NCBI RefSeq assembly: GCF_014196615.1
Contig: NZ_JACIDY010000002.1
Coordinates: forward strand, 1 to 64,000
Source of the DNA: Novosphingobium fluoreni
GTDB lineage: Bacteria; Pseudomonadota; Alphaproteobacteria; Sphingomonadales; Sphingomonadaceae
Length of the DNA stretch: 64,000 nucleotides
Direction of reading: 5' to 3'
The position numbers were made by a program, and so were the translations under genes. Under the pieces are notes generated by a model that saw only the letters and a list, made by a program, of their open reading frames with translations, did no database searches and was not told where the DNA came from. Positions 24,808-34,112 of the stretch are shown here, one piece after another (the stretch's first letter is position 1; each line of letters opens with the position of its first letter).

Positions 24808-26115
24808 ATGCAAACGCTTTCATACTGGAAACGGCTTTTTAGCAATTCTTACACGCTGGAGTGCAGCGATATCCTGCTGGTTGGCAGGGATTTTGAAGGC
24901 TCCATTGTCTCCGGCCCTGGCCGGATTGAAAACGACGGTTCCTCAAGCATCCGTTTCTCAATGTACGGGACCGCGGCTGACGGCGGCGCGGCTTGGCGTA
25001 AGATGATTTCGGCGCGCGAGAATCCCTATGATGCGCTTGAACAGTTCGGCCTCTTTGCCACCGACTACGAAGGCAATGAATGGGCTGGCGGTTATACTGC
25101 CGTCGATTTCTTCACCGACCACAAGCATGGCTGGCCGCTCGCCGGAGAATTGCAGGGGCTAAGCACGAAAGTCACCGGCCCCTGGGTGGCGAAGGACAGC
25201 AGCGTAGAGTTGCTGTTCTTGCCCCCTTTCCATTTGCCCATGAACGAATGGATGATGACGACAACGACTCGCGGCGATGAAGAGCTTGGCGGGAGCCGGG
25301 GACCGGGACGGCAGGTGATCGACGTCCTCGGCACCCGGGTCGTCTTCGCCAATGACCTGTCCGAGGATGGATTGTGGCTGACCGCCGATACAAGCGATCA
25401 GCTCCGCCACCCCGATGCCGAAGGCTGGCTGTCAGAGCCGCTGCGTATCCTGATGGGCGCAATCGTTTATCCCCGGCTCACCGCGCGGAACTTCGGCGAC
25501 GGTTCGGCCTTCGTAACCCTGCTGCCCGCGCCACGGCAGGTGACGCCTTCGCCGTTCGGCCTGATGCAGCCAATGGGCCTCGACCGCACGCACGATGAGC
25601 GTTTTTGGCAGCTCTATGCCGACATCCTGTCGATGGTGGCCGCCGGGGACGATACGGCAGACATGCAAAATCACGAGGTGACGCGGCTTTATGAAGAACT
25701 CTGGCAGGCACAACGCGGCTCGCGGTGGGGCATCCTGCTCACACTCGCCAGCACGGTCGAGGCACTGGCAAAATCGCTTATGAGCGAGGGCGACAGGCGC
25801 TCGGAGTTTTCTGATGATACCCTGAAAGCCATGGAAAAGCACCTTCGCGCCTGGGACGGTGACGCTGCGCTTCGCGGGCGCATGTTATCCAATCTGGGGT
25901 TTGTAAAACAGCACAGCCCACTCGCATTCCTCCGTACTCTGGCCAAAGCCGGAACGGTCAATCCGGCCCATGTAGATACGTGGCAGAAGCTCCGCAACTC
26001 GGTCATGCACGGCGAAATGGCTGCGCCGTGGTCCACGGCGGAAGGCGACCAGCACGTGCATGAACTGATCGCCCTTGTGCATGACCTGACCAGGGCGCGG
26101 ATTGCTAGGGGCTGA
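24808..26115 (+). CDS. HEPN-type (ApeA-like?) protein
   Basis: The 435-residue soluble protein has a beta-rich N-terminal half (LECSDILLVGRDFEGSIVSGPGRI, LAGELQGLSTKVTGPWVAKDSSVELLF) and a helical C-terminal domain (about residues 290-435). The latter contains LASTVEALAKSLMSE and the HEPN RNase motif Rx4H as Arg396-NSVM-His401 in KLRNSVMHGE. This organisation resembles ApeA-type antiphage proteins, in which the HEPN domain cuts RNA; the ApeA assignment is from memory and not sure. It is 160 bases upstream of the giant HNH-NACHT gene, same strand, which suggests a shared defence locus. ATG 24808 follows ggggcag. Confidence 0.6.
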   Translation: MQTLSYWKRLFSNSYTLECSDILLVGRDFEGSIVSGPGRIENDGSSSIRFSMYGTAADGGAAWRKMISARENPYDALEQFGLFATDYEGNEWAGGYTAVDFFTDHKHGWPLAGELQGLSTKVTGPWVAKDSSVELLFLPPFHLPMNEWMMTTTTRGDEELGGSRGPGRQVIDVLGTRVVFANDLSEDGLWLTADTSDQLRHPDAEGWLSEPLRILMGAIVYPRLTARNFGDGSAFVTLLPAPRQVTPSPFGLMQPMGLDRTHDERFWQLYADILSMVAAGDDTADMQNHEVTRLYEELWQAQRGSRWGILLTLASTVEALAKSLMSEGDRRSEFSDDTLKAMEKHLRAWDGDAALRGRMLSNLGFVKQHSPLAFLRTLAKAGTVNPAHVDTWQKLRNSVMHGEMAAPWSTAEGDQHVHELIALVHDLTRARIARG

Positions 26116-26206
26116 GCGCCCGCCGCTGCGCGCGCACAAGAAGCGCAGGTTTACGCGGAAATGCCCAAGTTTATGGGAAAACTGACGTGTTCAGGTTTTT
26201 TCGCAT

Positions 26207-26220
26207 GCACTTCGAAGTGC
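26207..26220. promoter_or_regulatory. Perfect 14-bp palindrome upstream of the NACHT gene
   Basis: The palindrome gcacttcgaagtgc lies 55 bases before the TTG start of the NACHT gene, next to an AT-rich stretch (ggttttttcgcatg). It could be an operator. No matching protein is known here. Confidence 0.35.
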
Positions 26221-26274
26221 TATATCAGCGTGTATCGCCATCGTTTAGTAAATGAAGAGATTTGAGCACCTGCC

Positions 26275-29200
26275 TTGGCAAGAAACAGAGACGATTTTTC
26301 ACAGAAGACAGTTCTCCAGATCGCGAAACGCGCGGGCTGGCTTTGTTCGTATCCGACGTGCCGCACGCTAACAGTTGGCGCGACGGCGGATGGCGACGGT
26401 GAAATCAATATCGGCACAGCAGCCCATATTTGCGCCGCTGCGCCCGGTGGCCCCCGCTATGACGAGAAGATGACGCCCGAACAGCGTTCGTCGGCGAAAA
26501 ACGGCATCTGGATGTGCCGAGACCACGGCAAGGCCATTGATTCAGACGTGAGGGCATTCACCGTTGACCTCCTGCGTCAATGGAAAAGGCAGGCGGAAGA
26601 GGACTCCTGGCGGCGCGTATTGCGGAATGAAGCGCCGCCCGCCTCAGCAGCGCAACCCGATGGCGATCTGTATGTGCGTCTACGGGACGCCGCCGCAACC
26701 GATCTCGCCGTGTTCCGCAATACGGCAAAATGGCCTGCCACACCGGTTCCGCTCAGGCTCGAAGTGGATGGGCTCGGCGAACCTGCAACGACAAACGCAA
26801 TCGCGCGTGCGGTCGTGTCATTGGACGATTTAGTCCTCGTCGCGCCACCCGGCATGGGAAAAACGACGACACTCTTCCAGATCGCCGACGCCATGCTGGC
26901 GGACGGCAGCGGTACGCCGCTCATCGTGCCGCTCGGGGATTGGGCGACGGAAGACGCAACCGTTCTCAGCTCGATCCTTAAACGTCCTGCATTCAAAGGC
27001 ATTTCGGAAGACGATTTCCGCGCGGCGGCAAGCCAGCCCGGCATCGTAGTGTTGCTGGATGGCTGGAACGAACTGGACGCGGAGGCACGCAAGCGCGCGC
27101 GCGTGCAGGTCGAGACCCTCAAGGCGGAATTGCCGGAACTCGGGCTCATCGTCTCGACGCGTAGGCAAGCGCTTGACGTGCCGTTCGCTGGAACGCGCGT
27201 CGATCTCTTGCCGCTCAGCGAGGAACAGCAAATGCAGATCGCCGTCGCCCTGCGCGGCGATGCGGGGGCTAAGATCGTGGATCAGGCTTGGCGCACAACG
27301 GGCGTGCGCGAACTTGTCACGATACCGCTTTACCTGTCGGCCTTGCTTTCGCTTCCCGAGAATGTGTCGTTTCCGACGACGAAAGAGGAAGTATTGCGGC
27401 ATTTCGTGACCGCTCATGAGAAGGAAGCCAGCCGTGCAGAGGCGTTGCATGGCGTGGCGAAAGGTTTTCAGGAAGACTTTCTCGACAGCCTTGCTGTTTT
27501 TGCCTCGCAAACGGCAAATACTGCCATTGCGGACAGCAACGCGCGGCGGTCGATCTCTGAAACGGGCGCGCTGCTCGTCCAGAACGGGCAATTGACTTTG
27601 AGTTCTCAGCCCGATCCCGGTGACGTGCTGGAAGTGCTGGTCAACAGCCATGTGCTCATGCGGGCCGGTGATACGCCCGGCGTTTCATTCCAGCACCAGC
27701 AGTTGCAGGAATGGTATGCCTCGCATGCGGTTGAACGCCGGATCATCAGCGAAGTGGATGATCCCAAGGGTCGCGAAGCGCTGAAATCGGAAATCTTCAA
27801 TCTCCCGGCATGGGAGGAATCTATCCTCTTTGCGGTGGAGCGCATGGCGCGGGGAACAGAACCCGGGAACGCTGCCTGTGGAAAGGCAATCCTCGCCGCT
27901 TTCGAGGTCGATCCGATGCTCGCCGCCGAAATGATCTACCGCGCGACGGATGAAGTCTGGGACTCCATCGCGGCGACGATCCAGGAACGTGTCAGCCATT
28001 GGCACACACCCGGCAAATGCGACCGCGCCTTCCGCTTCATGATGAATTCAGGGCGTCCGGAATTCCTTGATCGCATCTGGCCGCTCATCACGCATGAAAA
28101 CGATCAGGTAAGCCTCAAGGCGCTCCGCAATTGCAGGCGCTTTCGACCCTCCTTGCTGGTGCCAGATGCGGAAAAGCGCATCAAGGCTTTGCCGCCGCAG
28201 GCGCGCGCGGTTCTCCTGCATGAAATGGCGTTTCACAGCGGCATGGACGGCCTCGACCTCGCAACGGCGGTTGCGAAGGACGATCCCGATCCGGAGGTAC
28301 AGGCTTCCGTCGTTGACGCGCTTTCATTCCGCCGCGCCGACCGCCACATCGCCGAACTGCTGCAAGGCGCAAAAGACGCAACCTTCAACTTGGTAGCGCG
28401 AAAAAGCCTTGTGGACGAAGTGGACGACGAGGCTGTGCAGCAGGGGATCACCGCTGCGCGCAAGCGGTACGAAGAAAGCGGCATGTCAACTTATGATCGG
28501 CTGCACTCGATCATTTTCGCCAGTGATATCCAAGACAGGAGCGCCGAACTCGCCACTATTATCAGCGATATGGAGATCAAGGACAGGCAAGATGCGGCGG
28601 TACGCCTCATTTATGAGGCGCGGAACCGGTATCCGCAGGCCGTAGTCGAGGGCTTGCTGGCGCGGGTGCGCGCGAACCGCGAGCTATTCTATGGGGCGGA
28701 TGATATTCTCGCCAGCGCCGGTTTCGGCCTTGAAAACGATGATCTCCTCCGGCTCGCGCTGGCGGAATCCCCCCGTCTGGATGACCAGGCGGAAGCTGCT
28801 GCCTCCGTTCTCGGCCGCCAATCTGTGGGGCGCATGATCGATACGCTCTTGGATGCGGCGACACGGCTGCGCGATGCGGACGGCAAGTATAATCAGACGG
28901 CTGCGGACCGGTATCACTGCATCCAATCGCGTATTGCGCACGTGCCGGGCGCAAGCCTAGTCGCAGCCGCGCAGGCGCGTTCCGCAGAAGCAGACAATGC
29001 GCAGATAGAGCGACTAGCCGAATTGCTGTCACGTCATCCCGACGAGGCCGACCGGGGTCGTCCTTTCGATGCGGAAAGCCTTGCTGCTATCCGTGCGCTC
29101 ATCGAAAACTGGGGCAATCGCCTTTTGGCGTCCGGCGATGCGGAGCGGCGGCATATTGCGAGCGTCGCTACGCTTGCACGCCGTGCGCCCCATGTAAGTT

Positions 29201-30636
29201 TGCTTCCTCTCTTAAAGCGGATGCTGGATGAAAATCTCCGCCGCTACCGCGCTTTCCGGGAAGAAGCCGCTGCCGAAGGCTGGCAACAAGGCAAAGCAAG
29301 AGACGAGGCGAGTTGGCCCATGATGCACGAATATATGCGTGCGTTCATGGCCATAAAGTCGCCGGAAACGACCGCGTTGATGTGTGAATATCTCGCCGAT
29401 CCGCACTTCGGCGAACTCGCGGCATGCGTTCTCGCGGAGCATTGGAAGGCCGTAAACGAACCGCCGCCGGACAAACGCGTCTTTGGCGGACATGATTTTA
29501 GCGGCGTGGCGGAAAAGCGTGCGGCCCAAGCCGTTGATCCCGCTGCGACATCGGACGCGGCGGAAGCCATTTTCTCTGTCATAGAAACGCTTATCGCGGA
29601 TGGCGCAACAGATGACCAGAAGCAGCTTGCGGCCGAACTCGGTATCGTGGCTGTACGTTTGCCGCACGGCCAGCGCGACGCCATCATTGAGAAGCTTATC
29701 TCTCTGACACCCCGTCGCACGCGTTCCAAATTGCTGTTCAATTTGGTTCTGTCCGGCGCGGAAATCGACAGCAAGCTCGTCATCGATGGTATCGCCGAAA
29801 CACTTGAGGCTGCAAGAATCCATCCATGGATGCTCATGGACAACCAAGACTATGAATTGCGGGAATGGTTGAGATTATTACCCTTTACCAATCAACCCGC
29901 TGTAGCACTCGATATTGTACAGGACATGCCGGCCGCACAGCGGGAGCCGCGCTTTCTAGAGGGAATGATTGACGCCTTCGCCGTGACGCCTTCGGCGGGT
30001 GGCGAAGAAGCCTTGTTTGAACTCGCCGAAAAAGATCCACGATTCTACGAAAACTATCAATGGCGGGCGGCCGCGCTCAAGCTGGGCACCGCCTCATCCG
30101 CGCATCGTTTCGTTGAACTGACAGCGAAGGGCGCTTTCGACACCAAGTCAGTCGATGGCTGGCGGTTGTCGCGTGAACTCGGCGCACTGATCGCCAAACA
30201 TCCGGATGTGCGCAAGCAGGTCTATGATTTACTGAAGGATAATGCCTGCTCCCCCGCCCATGCACTTCTGGCAAGGGCCGTTTCTGAAAACCCCGACTGC
30301 GAAGGCTTGCTGCTCCTGGTCGATGTTGGAGGGCAAACGCAGCGGCCCATGTTAGATTGGCACACGATTGAAACCGTTGTCACGAAACGCGTGCCGGTGG
30401 AGAGCTGGAGCAACGCCTACAACGTGGTGCCGGTGCCCGCCGCCGAACTGCGACAAGCATTGCTCGCACGAACGGTCGATAGCGGGCCTGCGGATGCCGC
30501 CGCGCGTTGCCTTACTGCCATTGACACCATACGGGATGAGCGCGGCGTACCCGTTTCGGAGCCGCGTCATCCCGATCTTGAGTCCGGTAAATCGTGGCCA
30601 ATTATGACGCCCGATCCTGACGCAACGGCAGATTAG
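26275..30636 (+). CDS. Giant HNH nuclease-NACHT NTPase-helical repeat protein
   Basis: The 1453-residue protein has an N-terminal HNH-type module (residues 10-110): WLCSYPTCRTLTV, INIGTAAHICAAAPGGPRYD, SAKNGIWMCRDHGKAIDSD. A NACHT/STAND NTPase follows: Walker A LVAPPGMGKTTTL at ~193-203 and Walker B GIVVLLDGWNELD at ~255-267. The rest, about 1000 residues, is helical and HEAT-like (PEVQASVVDALSFRRAD, DERGVP). STAND proteins with nuclease effectors sense phage products and kill infected cells; that role is inferred. The start is TTG (26275), the only option after the upstream stop at 26263. Codon use is less GC-rich than the mobilisation genes, a sign of separate acquisition. Confidence 0.8.
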   Translation: MARNRDDFSQKTVLQIAKRAGWLCSYPTCRTLTVGATADGDGEINIGTAAHICAAAPGGPRYDEKMTPEQRSSAKNGIWMCRDHGKAIDSDVRAFTVDLLRQWKRQAEEDSWRRVLRNEAPPASAAQPDGDLYVRLRDAAATDLAVFRNTAKWPATPVPLRLEVDGLGEPATTNAIARAVVSLDDLVLVAPPGMGKTTTLFQIADAMLADGSGTPLIVPLGDWATEDATVLSSILKRPAFKGISEDDFRAAASQPGIVVLLDGWNELDAEARKRARVQVETLKAELPELGLIVSTRRQALDVPFAGTRVDLLPLSEEQQMQIAVALRGDAGAKIVDQAWRTTGVRELVTIPLYLSALLSLPENVSFPTTKEEVLRHFVTAHEKEASRAEALHGVAKGFQEDFLDSLAVFASQTANTAIADSNARRSISETGALLVQNGQLTLSSQPDPGDVLEVLVNSHVLMRAGDTPGVSFQHQQLQEWYASHAVERRIISEVDDPKGREALKSEIFNLPAWEESILFAVERMARGTEPGNAACGKAILAAFEVDPMLAAEMIYRATDEVWDSIAATIQERVSHWHTPGKCDRAFRFMMNSGRPEFLDRIWPLITHENDQVSLKALRNCRRFRPSLLVPDAEKRIKALPPQARAVLLHEMAFHSGMDGLDLATAVAKDDPDPEVQASVVDALSFRRADRHIAELLQGAKDATFNLVARKSLVDEVDDEAVQQGITAARKRYEESGMSTYDRLHSIIFASDIQDRSAELATIISDMEIKDRQDAAVRLIYEARNRYPQAVVEGLLARVRANRELFYGADDILASAGFGLENDDLLRLALAESPRLDDQAEAAASVLGRQSVGRMIDTLLDAATRLRDADGKYNQTAADRYHCIQSRIAHVPGASLVAAAQARSAEADNAQIERLAELLSRHPDEADRGRPFDAESLAAIRALIENWGNRLLASGDAERRHIASVATLARRAPHVSLLPLLKRMLDENLRRYRAFREEAAAEGWQQGKARDEASWPMMHEYMRAFMAIKSPETTALMCEYLADPHFGELAACVLAEHWKAVNEPPPDKRVFGGHDFSGVAEKRAAQAVDPAATSDAAEAIFSVIETLIADGATDDQKQLAAELGIVAVRLPHGQRDAIIEKLISLTPRRTRSKLLFNLVLSGAEIDSKLVIDGIAETLEAARIHPWMLMDNQDYELREWLRLLPFTNQPAVALDIVQDMPAAQREPRFLEGMIDAFAVTPSAGGEEALFELAEKDPRFYENYQWRAAALKLGTASSAHRFVELTAKGAFDTKSVDGWRLSRELGALIAKHPDVRKQVYDLLKDNACSPAHALLARAVSENPDCEGLLLLVDVGGQTQRPMLDWHTIETVVTKRVPVESWSNAYNVVPVPAAELRQALLARTVDSGPADAAARCLTAIDTIRDERGVPVSEPRHPDLESGKSWPIMTPDPDATAD

Positions 30637-30874
30637 AGTTCACGCCCCTTTTGAGATCAGCGTGGCCGCGCGCAGCACTTGCAATCGGACCACGATAAAA
30701 TAGCCCAATCTGATCTGAGGTATGGCCCGAATCGCATGCTTAACGAACGGCCGCATCCGACGAGCCGATTTGAAGGTTTGTATGGCAGTTATGTCGGCGG
30801 GATCAGGTGGCAGTTCCACGCGGCAAGATCACCTGTCGCAGCGACTGCAACGTCGGCGTGCTACCTCGAATGCG
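30637..30874. other. Short intergenic region between convergent genes
   Basis: About 240 bases lie between the NACHT gene and the convergent DUF3800 gene. Nothing was recognised apart from frames antisense to the DUF3800 gene. Confidence 0.5.
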
Positions 30875-31987
30875 CTAGTAATTTGGCAACGGCGCGATCC
30901 CGAGAAAGTGGAGCATGCGGTCGGGCGCGACGAAATTAATCCCTGTCCCCCGGTTGCGATTGGCCGAGCCGACGAGGCGGTCAAAAGCGACCGCTTTGTC
31001 ACCTTGCCGGGACGCACCGCTCCACACGACGTCTTGAACATATCGCGTGCAAAAACCAGCGAGGATGTCGGCGATCTGGATTCCAATCGACTCATGGGAG
31101 CGCAGGAATTTCAGCTCCGCCGCCTCCCAAAATTCGAAGTCGGCGGTTTTCAAGGGGAGCTTCAGACCGAGTTCGGCAAAGGATTCGGCAATCTGCTTGT
31201 TTTGCTGGAAAATGTCTCCGAACTGCAGCTGCTCGTCATGGAAGAGGGTCACGCCCGACATGCGTTTAGCCCTGTGGTGGTTGATGCGGGCATAGATGTT
31301 GGTGAAGGATGTCAGATTGGGAAGCACCCATAGCAGCTTGCCGACCGGGTTGGCGTCGGGGACTGGCAGCGCTCGCTCCACAGCCCTCGCCTTGGGCAAT
31401 TTGCGATAGTCTTTCAGGCTGTCCTGGGCAAAGCGGACGATCCCTTGCGCGACCTCTTGAGGCGGATAAGGACTTTCCTGAGCCCATCGGATGATCGCTT
31501 TGTAGAGCTCCCTGATCGCTGCGTGGTCCCGGCTTTGGCAGCAGGCGGTGAAGGCATGCGCCAGATCGGGAGGCGCATAGAGGGCCATGTAATCCGCCAT
31601 GACGCCCTTTATCCAAAGCGTTTTGGGCTCTACATCGCACTCTCCCACGTAGGGTACGACCATCCGCTCGATGATGTTCGCGACGACGAAATAATGCTTG
31701 TCCACTAGCTCGATAAAGATCGGGCAACTGCGTGCCATCAGCAGGTCTAGGAGCTCGAGCATGAAGGGCGGCTTGTCATAGGCGTGCTTGGCCTTGACCT
31801 CCGGTGCCTGGATGCGGTGCGCGGCCTTGATGGCTCCAAACTGACGGATGAGATCGTCATCGAGATCGGTTCCGAACGCTGCCAGGCCGAACATGCGCTG
31901 CTCAACGAAATAGGAGTCAATCTTGACGTTGCTCAAGTCGCCCGTGTTGCCACTTTCATCGAGATAATAGTCTGATGGGGGTTGCAT
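30875..31987 (-). CDS. DUF3800 domain protein
   Basis: The 370-residue protein has DUF3800 marks: YYLDESGNTGD near the N-terminus (residues 7-17), VTLFHDEQ in the middle and ESIGIQIADILAGFCTRYV near the C-terminus. The acidic residues resemble an RNase H-like fold with possible nuclease activity. DUF3800 genes are common in defence islands and mobile elements, but the function is not established. It lies between the NACHT gene and the IS1182-like element, transcribed towards the NACHT gene. Confidence 0.85.
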   Translation of the reverse strand: MQPPSDYYLDESGNTGDLSNVKIDSYFVEQRMFGLAAFGTDLDDDLIRQFGAIKAAHRIQAPEVKAKHAYDKPPFMLELLDLLMARSCPIFIELVDKHYFVVANIIERMVVPYVGECDVEPKTLWIKGVMADYMALYAPPDLAHAFTACCQSRDHAAIRELYKAIIRWAQESPYPPQEVAQGIVRFAQDSLKDYRKLPKARAVERALPVPDANPVGKLLWVLPNLTSFTNIYARINHHRAKRMSGVTLFHDEQLQFGDIFQQNKQIAESFAELGLKLPLKTADFEFWEAAELKFLRSHESIGIQIADILAGFCTRYVQDVVWSGASRQGDKAVAFDRLVGSANRNRGTGINFVAPDRMLHFLGIAPLPNY

Positions 31988-32191
31988 CGGTCTTAAGTCA
32001 GTCCTCTTTTGCTCATCGGCAATCTGTATGCAGACGGTCGCCTAACTCCAATATTGGTTCCATTTAGGGGCTCGCGAATTGAAATGAACGATCGGTAGGC
32101 TTCAAGGAGCACTTTGGGCCCTTTGAACGACCGCAATGTTGGCGGCAGTGGACATGGCGTCGGTGCATGCCGGAAGTGGCGGCTCCCGACC

Positions 32192-33780
32192 GAGGCTGTG
32201 TAAAAACGCGTGGATGTGCTACGGTCTTGCCTGATTTTCGGGAGGCTTTGGATGGGCCGTTTCGTTCAAGGGGAAGACCGCCGGCTGGCCTTTCTGCTGC
32301 CTGCCTCACTTGATGATTACGTGTCCGAGGACAACCCGGTCCAAGTGGTCGAGGCCTTTATCGATGAGCTCGATTTCCATGGGTCGGGTTTTGCCGGAGC
32401 GACGCCTGCCGAGACTGGCCGCCCGGCGTATCATCCTTCGACGATGCTCAAGATCTACCTTTACGGCTACCTAAACAGGATCCAGTCGAGCAGGCGGCTG
32501 GAGCGCGAGGCCCAGCGCAATATCGAATTGATGTGGCTGACCGGACGATTGGCGCCGGACTTCAAGACGATCGCCAACTTTCGACGGGACAATGGTGACG
32601 CAATCCGGGCGGTCTGCAGCCAGTTTGTGGTGCTGTGCCGACAGCTAAGTCTTTTCGGACAGGCGACCGTTGCAGTCGACGGAAGCAAATTCAAAGCGGT
32701 GAACAACCGGGATCGGAATTACACACAACACAAAGCGGCCAAGCGGATCGAGCAGGTCGAGGGCAGCATCGAACGCTACCTTGCGGCCCTCGATCGTGCC
32801 GATCGCGAAGCCAGCGACGTACCGCAAGCGCGAGTTGACCAGATCAGGGAAAAGATCGCGGGCTTGCGCGGTCAGATGCAGTTCCTCAAGGACATGGCCG
32901 CACAGGTCGAAGCCGCGCCCGATCATCAGGTTTCGCTGACCGATCCAGATGCCAGGTCCATGAACAGCAGTGGTCGCGGCACTGGGATCGTCGGCTACAA
33001 CCTGCAGGCAGCGGTGGATGCTGAACACCACCTCATCGTCGCGCATGAGGTGGTGAATGAGGGCAATGACCGAGCCCAGCTCGCGCCGATGGGGCGGCAG
33101 GCGCTAGCGGCCATCGATGCACCCGAGATCACCGTCCTGGCAGATCGCGGCTACATGAACGGCGAACAGGTGCTGGAATGCGAAGGCACCGGGATTTTGC
33201 CCTGCGTGCCCAGAACCGACACGTCCGGCAAAGCCCAGCGCGGTTTATTCACCAAGGCCGACTTCGTATACGACGCCGACCAGGACCGATATACCTGCCC
33301 AGCCGGGGAATATCTGACCAAGGCAACCCGCGTTCGGACCACCATGGCGACATCGACAACTATCGCAACCTGAGCGCATGTCAGAGCTGCGTTTTGCGAT
33401 CTCGCTGTACCACTGAATACGTGAAGCGCGTCAAACGATGGAAGCATGAGGGGGTCATCGATGCGATGCAAAAGCGGCTGGACCTGTTACCCAACGCCAT
33501 GGGCATCCGTCGCCGGACAGTCGAGCATGTCTTTGGCACGCTCAAATCCTGGATGGGCAGTACCCACTTCCTGACCAAGACGCTCGAAAATGTCAGAACC
33601 GAGATGAGTTTGTGCGTGCTGGCCTATAATATGAAGCGGATGATCCAGATCATGGGTATTCAGCCACTCATTGCCGCGATCCGCACCTGATCGAAAGGCG
33701 CCCCTTAAACGACAATCGTCCACAGCCTGTAGCCCCGCTAAGATCCGGCCCCCCCCTTTTGCGCGTTTTTACACAGCCTC
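32192..33780 (+). mobile_element. IS1182-like insertion sequence
   Basis: The element of 1589 bp has perfect 19-bp terminal inverted repeats gaggctgtgtaaaaacgcg (32192-32210 and 33762-33780) and flanking 4-bp duplications gacc (32188-32191, 33781-33784). It carries one transposase gene broken by a frameshift. The direct repeat shows it moved into this position as a unit. Confidence 0.9.
32252..33690 (+). pseudogene. IS1182-family transposase, frameshifted
   Basis: The first frame (32252-33373) holds the N-terminal domain GRPAYHPSTMLKIYLYGYLNRI, the DDE Asp in TVAVDGSKFKAVN and the second Asp in ITVLADRGYMNG. Near 33340 the reading frame changes: the continuation SDHHGDIDNYRNLSACQSC and the C-terminal RTVEHVFGTLKSWMGSTHFL with the catalytic Glu lie in another frame up to 33690. 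No classic slippery A-rich site is visible, so inactivation is more likely than programmed frameshifting, or a base error exists. Confidence 0.85.
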
Positions 33781-34112
33781 GACCAGAAGACGCCGTTCGC
33801 AGGTCGGGTTTTCAACGGCACCTTCTGCCAGAACCTCCCGCTCGGCCGGCGTGAAACCGTCTGATAGCGATGACCTATCACAACTCCTCACGGGCGCGGA
33901 TCGAAGTCGAAGGTGAAAAACCAAGGCCGCGCTTGCTCGACGTGCTGGCGGTCTAACCTCTCTCCACCGCGCCTTGCGGACGCTCAAGGGTGCGGCGCAG
34001 CACGCGGTTAGCGCTGGTGGCTGATACCCTTCCGCTGACGCATGACCCGAAGGCGCGTGCCTAAGGTAATCTCGCTCAAATATGCCCACCTGCCCGCGCT
34101 TCCTTGCTTTGG
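33781..34112. other. Intergenic region right of IS1182-like element
   Basis: About 330 bases without a recognisable gene. A minus-strand frame (GFTPAEREVLAEGAVENPTCERR) runs into the IS end but is probably not coding. The sequence before the IS on the left joins it directly once the IS is removed; the joined stretch was not recognised. Confidence 0.45.

Noticed and set aside
32100..32165. Short stretches like gaccgcaatgttggcggcag near 32125, and similar phrases near 41040, 41755 and 46190
   Set aside because: Similarity is loose and no clear unit or boundaries can be drawn; they may be decayed remnants but cannot be supported as a repeat family.
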